Of a DNA stretch of 64,000 nt, positions 8,652-17,371 are shown piece by piece. The stretch is from Echinicola pacifica DSM 19836 (GTDB lineage Bacteria > Bacteroidota > Bacteroidia > Cytophagales > Cyclobacteriaceae), in contig NZ_KB890750.1 in NCBI RefSeq assembly GCF_000373245.1, positions 227,255 to 291,254 of the forward strand. The letters are read 5' to 3'. The notes beneath the pieces were generated by a model that made no database searches, was not told where the DNA came from, and saw only the letters and a program-made list of their open reading frames with translations. How positions within the stretch are numbered: position 1 is the stretch's first letter; every line of letters starts with the position of its first letter. The position numbers and the translations under genes are program-made.

Positions 8652-10184
8652 ATGATATTCAAAAAATTCATACGTCGATATATCAAAGCCAGCACAGCTC
8701 TATTGCTGGGAGCGATTGCCTATTCTTGTTCGCCGGCTACAGAAGCACCCCCGCCCAATATCGTTTTTATCTTAGCGGATGATTTAGGCTGGGCGGATCT
8801 GCCGCTTTATGGAAATGCATTCAATGAGGCGCCGAATTTAAGTAAACTGGCCAGTGAGGGCATGCTTTTCACGAATGCTTATGCTGCCAATCCAGTATGC
8901 TCCCCGACGCGGGCTAGTATTCAGACGGGCCAATACCCCGCTCGAATAGGTATCAATGATTTTCTTCCCGGACACTGGCGCCCCTACGAAAAACTAAGAG
9001 TTCCGGCCAACAAAACCCAATACCTACCGGAGGAATACCAAACGATTGGCGAAAATCTCAAGGAGGCAGGTTATAAAACCGGTTACTTTGGTAAATGGCA
9101 TTTAGGAATAAAGCCAAACCATCTTCCCGAAAATCAGGGGTATGATGAAAGTGTGGTTTATAATGGTGGGGGATATTTTAATTTTGGGGCTAAGCTGCAT
9201 CCACCGCAGGAATTCCCCAAAGATAAGGTGCTCTCTGAGGCCCTGACCGATCTGAGTATAGACTTTATCGAAAGTAATAAGGAGCAGGCGTTCTTCCTGT
9301 TTTTGGCACACTATGATGTGCATGTGCAGTTGGATGCAGATGCTGAGCTGATAGAGAAATACCTCAGGAAGCCCAAAGCTAAAAATTATCCTTCCAATGC
9401 CATCTATGCCGCCATGATTGAGCATTTAGATACAAGCGTGGGGAGGATCATGGATAAACTGGAAAAAGAAGGACTCGCAGAAAATACATTGGTAGTATTC
9501 TTTTCTGATAATGGAGGACTGGTGAAGCGCTTCGATGAAATCCCACTTCTTGACAAACATAGCTTATCCTATTACGAGAACGACTCCTTGCAATATATAG
9601 CGTCCTCCAATGCTCCTCTGCGGGCGGAGAAAGGGACGATATTCGAAGGGGGAATTCGCGAACCCATGGTCGTCCGATGGCCAGGGAAAATCAAGGCGGG
9701 TACGAAATCCGATGCCCTGATCAGCAGCATAGACTTCTTTCCCACCTTCATGAATATCGGCAAAGGAAGGGTATCGCACGGCCAACAGATAGATGGCCAA
9801 AACCTAGAGGAGATTTTTGAAGGGGAAGAACCGCAGCCTGAGCGTAGCCTCTATTGGCATTATCCTGTTTACCACCATGCAGAGCCAGCTAGCGCAATTC
9901 GAAAGGGCGACTGGAAGTTGATCCACTTTATGCAGGACGATCATGTGGAGCTGTATAATCTGGAAGAGGATATAGGTGAGAGCATTGACCTGAAGGCTCA
10001 GCAGCCAGAGCTAGCAGCAGAATTATACACTAGCCTTCAGAATTGGCGCGAGGAGGTGTCTGCGGCGATGCCAATCCCAAATCCAGATTTTGACTCCGAA
10101 AAAAGGCATCTTTGGGTCCGTCATCCTCATTTTGATGATATGCTCCAAGGCTTAGATAATTTCAAAGAAATCATACCTCAATAA
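8652..10184 (+). CDS. S1-family sulfatase, lipoprotein
   Basis: A 510-residue sulfatase with a lipoprotein signal peptide (lipobox IAYSC, Cys26), so it is probably anchored in the outer membrane. Visible motifs are LADDLG (41-46), the formylglycine motif CSPTR (Cys83), GKWHLG near 155, and FFSDNGG near 285. The length is normal for the family. It removes a sulfate ester from PUL oligosaccharides; specificity is unknown. First of three tandem sulfatases that share only family-level motifs, so they more likely act on different sulfate positions than arise from recent duplication. The next gene begins two bases after its stop codon. Confidence 0.93.
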   Translation: MIFKKFIRRYIKASTALLLGAIAYSCSPATEAPPPNIVFILADDLGWADLPLYGNAFNEAPNLSKLASEGMLFTNAYAANPVCSPTRASIQTGQYPARIGINDFLPGHWRPYEKLRVPANKTQYLPEEYQTIGENLKEAGYKTGYFGKWHLGIKPNHLPENQGYDESVVYNGGGYFNFGAKLHPPQEFPKDKVLSEALTDLSIDFIESNKEQAFFLFLAHYDVHVQLDADAELIEKYLRKPKAKNYPSNAIYAAMIEHLDTSVGRIMDKLEKEGLAENTLVVFFSDNGGLVKRFDEIPLLDKHSLSYYENDSLQYIASSNAPLRAEKGTIFEGGIREPMVVRWPGKIKAGTKSDALISSIDFFPTFMNIGKGRVSHGQQIDGQNLEEIFEGEEPQPERSLYWHYPVYHHAEPASAIRKGDWKLIHFMQDDHVELYNLEEDIGESIDLKAQQPELAAELYTSLQNWREEVSAAMPIPNPDFDSEKRHLWVRHPHFDDMLQGLDNFKEIIPQ

Positions 10185-10186
10185 AT

Positions 10187-11905
10187 ATGAAGACTATTAA
10201 TACCCTATGCTTACTCCTGGCAGTATCACAGCTCTTCAGCTGCAATAGCGCCCATACCAAAGTAAGCAACAGCACAGCCAAACGCCCCAATGTCATCTTC
10301 ATCCTTGCGGATGATTATGGCATCATGGATACTCAAGGATATGCACAAAAGATTCTCGGCATCGACCCGGAGCTGATGTATTATGAAACCCCCAATTTGG
10401 ATCGAATGATGAGTGAGGGAATTTCTTTCTCCCAAGCCTATGCCAATCAGCTATGCTCCCCCACCCGAGCCAGTATATTAACAGGAAAGTACGCAGGAAG
10501 GCTGGGCTTTACCACGGCTATGCCTCCTCGCGAAACCTACTATAACCAAAACTTAGAAGTACCTGAGGGCTATTATGCTCATGATGTGCTAAGTCATGCC
10601 GATAATATCAAAATCGAACAGGCCATGCTCAATAGCACCTCCAATTCAGCTATCCCTTCTGGTGCTGATTGGGATAAGGGAAAGGATGAATTGTCCATTG
10701 CCGAGGCCATGGAAGATTACCATTCTGCTTTCATCGGCAAGTGGCATGTTGGAGGCTTTGGCGCCAAGGGGTACCAACCCGAAAATCAGGGCTTTGAGGC
10801 CCTCGCTTGGTATGACGCTGGTGGATCAGCCTATTATAATTGGAAAAATGCCTGGAATATCAATACCAAAGGTCCTTATCCAAATATGCCACAAAGCAAG
10901 TGGGAAATGGGAGATGCTGGAATGGAAACCGGGGAAGAATACCTTACCGATGACCTGACGGAACAGGCTTTGAGTTTTATCGAGCGGGAGGCCAAGAATA
11001 AGGACAAACCCTTCTTTCTCTATTTCTCTCATTTTGCGGTGCACAGCCCTTACCAAGGACCTGAGGAAGAAATAAACTATTATGAAGGAAAAGACAGTAA
11101 AGGCTGGAATGGGCACCATGATCCAGTATATGCCACGATGGTCAAAAATCTCGATGAATCTGTCGGGGCTATATTGGATAAATTGGAAGAGCTGGGCATT
11201 GAAGAAAACACCTTGGTGGTATTTATGTCCGACAATGGCGGCATAGATTCCAAGATCACTCCAAAAGGTGATGGCACAGATAACAGTCCCTTTCTAGGGG
11301 GCAAAGCTTGCCTCACAGAAGGTGGTATCAGAGTACCGCTGATCTTCAGATGGAAAGGGACTTTACCCGAGAAGAAATGGGTGGACATCCCTGTTGACTG
11401 CACGGACATCTTCCCTAGCCTGCTGGATGCTGCGGGATATCCTGCGGAGCAAATCGTGAAAAGCAAAAACCTAGATGGCCAAAGCCTTTTACCCTTGCTT
11501 ACTGATCCACAGAATAAGAAAAAGAGCTATACCAAAACCGATCACTTCTGGCACTATCCCTTCAATGTAATCTATAATAATCCGACAGATGGATATCCAC
11601 TTACTCCCCATTCGGCCATACGATCAGGAGATTATAAGTTGATTTTCGATTGGCATGGGAGACTGGCTTTATATAATATTGAGAAAGATCCATATGAGAA
11701 AAACAATTTGTCCGGCAGTGATCCCGAACTTACTAATGAGCTTTTCGGCAAGCTGATGAGCTGGATGGAAAGTAATATTGAGGCCCGCTACTGGCCCATT
11801 CCAAATCCTGAATACGACCCTCAAAAGGATGTTCGGGATGAAAAATACATCGACCTACTTGGTCAATATCAATCTCAAGGATATGTTATCACTAATAAAA
11901 AATAA
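10187..11905 (+). CDS. S1-family sulfatase, lipoprotein
   Basis: A 572-residue sulfatase with lipobox LFSC (Cys19). Motifs: LADDYG (40-45), formylglycine motif CSPTR (Cys90), GKWHVGG near 183-189, and MSDNGG near 348. It is longer than its neighbours because of an insertion between the formylglycine and GKWH motifs (about 95-180) that carries acidic and Asn/Ser-rich sequence and probably shapes the substrate pocket. Second of the three tandem sulfatases; four bases separate its stop from the next ATG. The substrate position is not deducible. Confidence 0.93.
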   Translation: MKTINTLCLLLAVSQLFSCNSAHTKVSNSTAKRPNVIFILADDYGIMDTQGYAQKILGIDPELMYYETPNLDRMMSEGISFSQAYANQLCSPTRASILTGKYAGRLGFTTAMPPRETYYNQNLEVPEGYYAHDVLSHADNIKIEQAMLNSTSNSAIPSGADWDKGKDELSIAEAMEDYHSAFIGKWHVGGFGAKGYQPENQGFEALAWYDAGGSAYYNWKNAWNINTKGPYPNMPQSKWEMGDAGMETGEEYLTDDLTEQALSFIEREAKNKDKPFFLYFSHFAVHSPYQGPEEEINYYEGKDSKGWNGHHDPVYATMVKNLDESVGAILDKLEELGIEENTLVVFMSDNGGIDSKITPKGDGTDNSPFLGGKACLTEGGIRVPLIFRWKGTLPEKKWVDIPVDCTDIFPSLLDAAGYPAEQIVKSKNLDGQSLLPLLTDPQNKKKSYTKTDHFWHYPFNVIYNNPTDGYPLTPHSAIRSGDYKLIFDWHGRLALYNIEKDPYEKNNLSGSDPELTNELFGKLMSWMESNIEARYWPIPNPEYDPQKDVRDEKYIDLLGQYQSQGYVITNKK

Positions 11906-11909
11906 TAAA

Positions 11910-13466
11910 ATGGCTTTAAATTATACCCGGAATCGCTTTGCATTAGCGGTGGTTTTCCTTCTGATATTATTCAAAGCTCAGGCCCAAGGAAACAAACAAC
12001 CTAAAAACATCATTTTCATCCTTGCGGATGATCTAGGCTGGAGCGATGTGACCTTATATGGAAATACAGACTTCTATGAGACGCCAAATCTCGAAAGGCT
12101 TGCGGCTAAAGGTCTTACATTCACTCATGCCTATGCTGCGAGTCCATTATGCTCGCCCACTAGAGCTAGTATCCTGACAGGGCAAAATCCCTCTAGAAAT
12201 GGTATTACGGCACCCACAGCACATACAGATCAGTTGATCCTCAAGGCACAGGTAGCGCCAAATGCCAGTCCTTCAAGTAAGGCTATCATCACCCAATCGG
12301 TCTCAAGGCTGGATACGCAGCTTCCTACTTTGGGAAAGTTGATCAAGTCTGCCGGCTATTCCACGGCTCACTTTGGCAAATGGCACCTTGGAAAAGAGCC
12401 TTATTCTCCCCTGGAGCATGGCTATGAGGTGGATATCCCTCATTGGCCCGGACCAGGGCCTGCAGGGAGTTTTGTCGCTCCATGGAAATTCCCGAATTTC
12501 ACAGAAAACTATCCGCAGGAGCATATCGAAGACCGAATGACCGACGAAGCCATTCTGTGGCTAAGGGAGCAGCAGAAAGACAAGCCTTTTTATATGAACT
12601 ATTGGCAGTTTTCGGTTCATGCCCCATTTGATGCCAAGCAGGGACTTATTGAGTATTACCAAACAAAAATGGACCTTAACGACCCCCAACATTCTCCAAC
12701 CTATGCTGCCATGGTGCACTCTATGGATCAGGCGGTTGGGCGTCTTTTGGATGAGGTGGAGCGTCTGGGTATTGCCGATGAGACCGCTATCATATTCTTC
12801 AGTGACAATGGAGGAAATATGTATAATGGTCTGGTCGATGAGCTGCCTTCGGGGGAGAAGATCCTCAACCCTCCCACTAGCAATGCTCCACTTAGAGGTG
12901 GAAAAGCCACTATGTATGAAGGGGGAATTCGTGTGCCCTGCATCGTGGTATGGCCCGGGCTTACACAGCCAGGAACCAGAACTGATGTCACGATCCAATC
13001 CACAGATTTTTATCCAACCATCCTGAAACAGCTTGGTATTTCTTTACCTTCTAACTATGCCATAGATGGTCATGATATCAGCCCTGTACTTAAAGGTGAG
13101 GAATACGAAAGTCAGCCGATCTTTACCTACTTCCCTCATACTCCAAAAGTACCTGATTGGCTGCCTGCCTCTATGGCCGTCCATTCCGGTGACTGGAAGC
13201 TTATACGCTTGTTTTATGAGGGAGAAAATGAAAAACATGATTATAGACTATATAATATCAAATGGGATATCAGCGAGTCTAATAATCTTAGCTCCTTATT
13301 CCCTGAGAAAGTAATTGAGCTGGATGCGCTTATAGAGGCTCATCTGCAGGACGCCAATACGGTGACGCCTATTCCTAACCCAAGCTTTGACCCTTCAAAA
13401 TACCGTCCACAGGATATTGGAGTGCCTCCTATAGGACTTCATAATGCCGATGCTATCAAAAAATAA
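11910..13466 (+). CDS. S1-family sulfatase
   Basis: A 518-residue exported sulfatase. The ATG at 11910 is chosen because it immediately precedes a signal peptide (hydrophobic 11-22, ending KAQAQ). An upstream in-frame start at 11778 would overlap the previous sulfatase by over 120 bases and bury the signal sequence. Motifs: LADDLG (38-43), formylglycine motif CSPTR (Cys81), GKWHLG near 154, FFSDNGG near 300. Last gene of the operon that begins at 4772. A good intrinsic terminator follows 26 bases after the stop. Confidence 0.93.
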   Translation: MALNYTRNRFALAVVFLLILFKAQAQGNKQPKNIIFILADDLGWSDVTLYGNTDFYETPNLERLAAKGLTFTHAYAASPLCSPTRASILTGQNPSRNGITAPTAHTDQLILKAQVAPNASPSSKAIITQSVSRLDTQLPTLGKLIKSAGYSTAHFGKWHLGKEPYSPLEHGYEVDIPHWPGPGPAGSFVAPWKFPNFTENYPQEHIEDRMTDEAILWLREQQKDKPFYMNYWQFSVHAPFDAKQGLIEYYQTKMDLNDPQHSPTYAAMVHSMDQAVGRLLDEVERLGIADETAIIFFSDNGGNMYNGLVDELPSGEKILNPPTSNAPLRGGKATMYEGGIRVPCIVVWPGLTQPGTRTDVTIQSTDFYPTILKQLGISLPSNYAIDGHDISPVLKGEEYESQPIFTYFPHTPKVPDWLPASMAVHSGDWKLIRLFYEGENEKHDYRLYNIKWDISESNNLSSLFPEKVIELDALIEAHLQDANTVTPIPNPSFDPSKYRPQDIGVPPIGLHNADAIKK

Positions 13467-13491
13467 GGTTCTTTCTTAGCCCTTCCTACCC

Positions 13492-13530
13492 TGCAACTTC
13501 CTGGATATCCTCAGGGAGTTGCATTTTTTT
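13492..13530 (+). terminator. intrinsic terminator
   Basis: A 12-base stem (13492-13503 with 13512-13523, one G-U pair) is followed directly by a run of T residues. It lies 26 bases after the stop of the last sulfatase and ends the operon that begins at 4772. Confidence 0.85.
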
Positions 13531-13687
13531 TGTCTGTAATAGCAGCTAGATGCTAAGCAATCATAAATCGATAAAGCAGATCTTTCTGATTACATTAGGT
13601 CAATAAAGAGAAGATTATCTTAATCCTATACTTTATTATTTATATACAGGTCTCCAATCTTCGGTATGGGGGCAGATACATTTAATA

Positions 13688-13720
13688 TGCCTGCCAATGG
13701 GGACAGTACAAGGCAGGATA
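13688..13720 (+). promoter_or_regulatory. putative PUL operator, copy C
   Basis: The core CAGTACAAGGCAGGATA (13704-13720) matches copies A and B at 14 of 17 positions. It again ends an inverted repeat (CCTGCC at 13690-13695 against GGCAGG at 13712-13717). It lies about 360 bases upstream of the GH106-GH78-GH78 operon. Confidence 0.5.
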
Positions 13721-14077
13721 ATTTCAAATGGATAATTCCCTTAATTTATATTAAACCTTAAGTCCAATTCTCAAAAGCCCAAACACTATGAAAAATTCTC
13801 ATCCTTCCAAGAGCCAATTTTTTCCGTCAATAAGAATTTCTAATGAGTGGATAGACCTTCTCCATTCATCTATTAAGTCACTATCGATAATATTATTTGG
13901 CTCGGCCAATCCCTATTTTTCTTATAAAGGCAGAACGCTTAGATCACAACAAATAGCTAAAAATAAGGATAATGATCTCCAATTAGAATATATCTATATC
14001 ACCTCTTCAAGATAAGTGATTTGAAAATAATTAGTAGTCGGCCCGCAAGCCATCATCTCATCAAAAATAAAAATTCT

Positions 14078-17000
14078 ATGAAACTGGATATATTATCTAG
14101 AAAGAACAATTTCTACTTTTTCCTTTTAGGCTTATTGCCCATGCTAAACATAGCCTGTCAATCCACCCCTCAAACGCCTGAGATAGGAAGAATAGATTAC
14201 GAGACCTTGGTAGATGGATTTCAGATACCGCCAGACAGCGTAAAGCCCTGGTGTTATTGGTATTGGATTAATGATGATATTTCGAAAGAAGGGGTTACTA
14301 AGGATTTAGAAGCTATGAAAGAAGTGGGCATCGGAGCGGCGCTTATTGGGAATATCAACCCGAATGGCGAGGATGGACCTGTCCCGCTATTCAGTGAGGA
14401 ATGGTGGGAGATATTGGTGCACACCGTAAATGAAGGCAAGAGACTCGGTGTAGATATTGGATTATTCAACTGTCCTGGCTGGAGCCAATCCGGCGGGCCT
14501 TGGGTAAAATCTGATATGGCGATGCGCTATACTGTTTTCTCCGAAACGGTCATTCTTGGAGGTAAAAATATTGAAATACCCCTTCCACAGCCTACCAGTG
14601 AATTTCAGGATACCTATGTGCTAGGAGTTAAGAATAACGGAGATCTATTTACTGTTTCCTCCGAAAATACCCGATTTTCCAGTTCTCCATCCGTAACTGA
14701 TGGTCAATTTTGGGCTGACCGGAAACTAACGACCACGCCATCTTTTGATCTGGCAAAGCATAAAGAATATAGCCTATCAATACAGACTGATAAGCCTATT
14801 CAGGCCAGGAGTATATCTATCAGCCCAGGGGATAAGCCGCTAAAGTGCGACTGTAGCCTGGAGGCCAAGGTGGATGGTGAATATCAGATGGTTCGGGAAT
14901 TTACCTTTGACCGAAGTAAAATGGAGCCCAATGTGGGCGCAAATATCCAAGGAGCTGTGGCGCTGTCCATCGACGCTCCAGAGACGAATGAATTTCGTCT
15001 GACTTGCAATAATTTCAAAGGTGCCAGGAATGTAGGCTTTGCAGAAATCTCCCTCTCCGAGCAGGCTACGCTAGACCATTATGTGGAGAAGCAGATGGCC
15101 AAAATGCACCCTACCCCGACGCCCACCTGGTCGAGTTACCAATGGGCATCCAATCAGCAGGAGGTGGATCCAAAATTGGTCACTCAGGTGGACGAAATCA
15201 TCGACCTAAGTGACAAAATGGATGAGAATGGGAACTTAAACTGGTCCGCTCCTGAGGGAAATTGGACCGTATATAGATTCGGGATGGCTCCCACGGGAAC
15301 CGAAAACTCCCCATCTGCGCCGCAAGGCAAAGGCTATGAAATTGACAAGATGAGTGAGGAACTTATCCGATTCCACTTTGACCAATTTGTAGGTAAACTA
15401 CTGGAGAGGCTTCCGGAAGAAAGTAAATCCGCATTCAAGTATGTGATCGCCGATAGCTATGAGATGGGATCTCAAAACTGGACGGATGGCTTTGCAGAGA
15501 AATTCGAGGATAAATACGGCTATGATCCCGTACCCTTCCTTCCAGTATATACAGGAAAAGTGGTGAAAAGCCTGACCCATTCCGAGCGATTCCTCTGGGA
15601 TATGCGTAGGCTGGTGGCCGACCAGGTCGCCTATGAATACGTGGGTGGACTCCGAAAAGTCAGTAATGAGCATGGGTTAAAACTTTGGTTAGAGAATTAT
15701 GGACATTGGGGATTCCCATCCGAATTCCTCATGTATGGAGGGCAGTCCAATCTGGTGAGTGGGGAATTTTGGAATGAAGGTGCTCTGGGAAATATAGAGT
15801 GTAAGGCCTCCTCCTCTGCTGCCCATATTTACGGCAAACCGGTGACCTCTGCGGAGGCTTTTACCGCCGCCAACAGCAGTTATTTGAGACATCCTGCCTT
15901 GCTTAAGAAGCGTGGTGACTGGAGTTTTACGGAAGGTATAAACCATTTCGTGCTCCACTTATATATTCAGCAGCCCGATGATAGCCGTAAGCCAGGTGTC
16001 AATGCCTGGTTCAGCACCGAATTTAATCGTCATAATACTTGGTTTGAGCAGTCAAAATCATGGATGGACTATATCCGAAGAAGCCAGCATATGCTGACCA
16101 AAGGTAGATATGCTGCCGATATCGCTTATTTCATTGGAGAAGATGCACCGGTGATGACTGGGGTGAAAGACCCGGAAATTCCGAAGGGATATTCTTACGA
16201 TTATATGAATGCGGAGGTACTGCTGGAAAGAGCCGAGGTGAAGGATGGCAAGCTCACTCTTCCCGATGGGATGAATTATGGCCTGCTGGTATTGCCACCA
16301 TTAAATACCATGACTCCGGAGTTATTGACAAAGATAGAGGAAATGGTAAGTCAGGGATTGGCTATTTATGGTTCAAAACCTAGCACCTCCCCTAGCCTGC
16401 AAAATTTTCCGGAATCAGATGAAATAGTGGCTAGCCATGCCCGAAAGATGTGGGGCGAAAATGACTATGGTGATACTGAATTCATAAAACCCTTTGGTAA
16501 AGGTCTGATCTTGGATAATATGCCGCTTCAGAAGGCTCTCGACCACCTAAACCTTCGCAAAGATGTGATCCTCTCAGAAGATGACCCTATCCTATGGACA
16601 CACCGTGAAGCTCCGAATATGGACATTTATTTCCTTAGCAATCAGAGCGATGATAAGGTCTCTACCAAGGCCGTATTCAGGGTGAAGGACAAGACTCCCG
16701 AACTATGGAATGCGGTAACAGGAGAAATCAGAAAACTATCCGAATACGAGGTGCTGCCAGAGGGTCTGCGTGTTCCCCTGAAGTTTGAAGCATCCGAAAG
16801 CTGGTTTGTGGTATTTACTGAGGATGAGCACGGAGAGGCTAAAAGCTATAAGGAGAACTTCCCTAAAAGCCATCAGGTACAGACTATCAGTTCTGCATGG
16901 TCACTGGACTTCAATAATAAGGATATCGGCCCACAAGCCCCTATCAAATTAGATAAGCTGGTGGATTGGACGAGTTTTGACACCGATTCAATTAAATTCT

Positions 17001-17356
17001 ACTCAGGAACCGCAGATTATAATACGACCTTCCAAGTGACAGAGATCGAAGAAGGTGCAAGCTATCAGATAGATTTAGGAGATATTAGCGTGATGGCTAC
17101 AGTGATCCTGAATGGTCAGGAAGTGGGTACCTCTTGGATCAAGCCGTTCCGATTGGACATTAGCCAGGCTATAAAGAAGGGGGAAAATACCCTGGAAATC
17201 AAAATTGCCAATTTGTGGAGAAATCGATTAATCAGAGACTTGCAATTGCCGGAGGCAGAAAGATACACTTGGACTTCGGTCAATGATGTAAAAGTGGACG
17301 AGGCGCCGCGCAGCTCTGGACTATTGGGTCCAGTGACGATAAATAAAATTGATTAA
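14078..17356 (+). CDS. GH106-type alpha-L-rhamnosidase, lipoprotein
   Basis: A 1092-residue protein. The ATG at 14078 is chosen because it gives a proper lipoprotein signal (lipobox LNIAC); an in-frame TTG at 14021 would add 19 residues in front of it. The N-terminal half is typical of GH106 (CYWYWINDD near 58, SKEGVTKDLE, FNCPGWSQSGGPW). The central part has DSYEMGSQNWTDGF near 457 and HNTWFEQSKSW near 650. The C-terminus (about 970-1090) is a GH2-like galactose-binding beta-sandwich. GH106 members are inverting, calcium-dependent alpha-L-rhamnosidases. Here it presumably removes rhamnose from sulfated oligosaccharides after the sulfatases have acted. First gene of a three-gene rhamnosidase operon, 15 bases from the next gene. 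Confidence 0.88.
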   Translation: MKLDILSRKNNFYFFLLGLLPMLNIACQSTPQTPEIGRIDYETLVDGFQIPPDSVKPWCYWYWINDDISKEGVTKDLEAMKEVGIGAALIGNINPNGEDGPVPLFSEEWWEILVHTVNEGKRLGVDIGLFNCPGWSQSGGPWVKSDMAMRYTVFSETVILGGKNIEIPLPQPTSEFQDTYVLGVKNNGDLFTVSSENTRFSSSPSVTDGQFWADRKLTTTPSFDLAKHKEYSLSIQTDKPIQARSISISPGDKPLKCDCSLEAKVDGEYQMVREFTFDRSKMEPNVGANIQGAVALSIDAPETNEFRLTCNNFKGARNVGFAEISLSEQATLDHYVEKQMAKMHPTPTPTWSSYQWASNQQEVDPKLVTQVDEIIDLSDKMDENGNLNWSAPEGNWTVYRFGMAPTGTENSPSAPQGKGYEIDKMSEELIRFHFDQFVGKLLERLPEESKSAFKYVIADSYEMGSQNWTDGFAEKFEDKYGYDPVPFLPVYTGKVVKSLTHSERFLWDMRRLVADQVAYEYVGGLRKVSNEHGLKLWLENYGHWGFPSEFLMYGGQSNLVSGEFWNEGALGNIECKASSSAAHIYGKPVTSAEAFTAANSSYLRHPALLKKRGDWSFTEGINHFVLHLYIQQPDDSRKPGVNAWFSTEFNRHNTWFEQSKSWMDYIRRSQHMLTKGRYAADIAYFIGEDAPVMTGVKDPEIPKGYSYDYMNAEVLLERAEVKDGKLTLPDGMNYGLLVLPPLNTMTPELLTKIEEMVSQGLAIYGSKPSTSPSLQNFPESDEIVASHARKMWGENDYGDTEFIKPFGKGLILDNMPLQKALDHLNLRKDVILSEDDPILWTHREAPNMDIYFLSNQSDDKVSTKAVFRVKDKTPELWNAVTGEIRKLSEYEVLPEGLRVPLKFEASESWFVVFTEDEHGEAKSYKENFPKSHQVQTISSAWSLDFNNKDIGPQAPIKLDKLVDWTSFDTDSIKFYSGTADYNTTFQVTEIEEGASYQIDLGDISVMATVILNGQEVGTSWIKPFRLDISQAIKKGENTLEIKIANLWRNRLIRDLQLPEAERYTWTSVNDVKVDEAPRSSGLLGPVTINKID

Positions 17357-17371
17357 CCGCAACGTACTCCT

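Larger units (their letters stand above)
13467..14077. other. intergenic region with terminator and operator copy
   Basis: This 611-base stretch holds the operon terminator at 13492-13530 and a copy of the shared PUL element at 13688-13720. A 75-codon frame (13788-14015) begins MKNSHPSK but has no recognisable domain and no conserved neighbour relation, so I do not call it a gene. The rest is AT-rich and probably the leader of the GH106 operon. Confidence 0.5.

Noticed and set aside
13788-14015. A 75-codon frame starting MKNSHPSK before the GH106 gene
   Set aside because: No signal peptide, domain or compositional sign of coding, and it lies in the AT-rich leader region; kept only as a remark.
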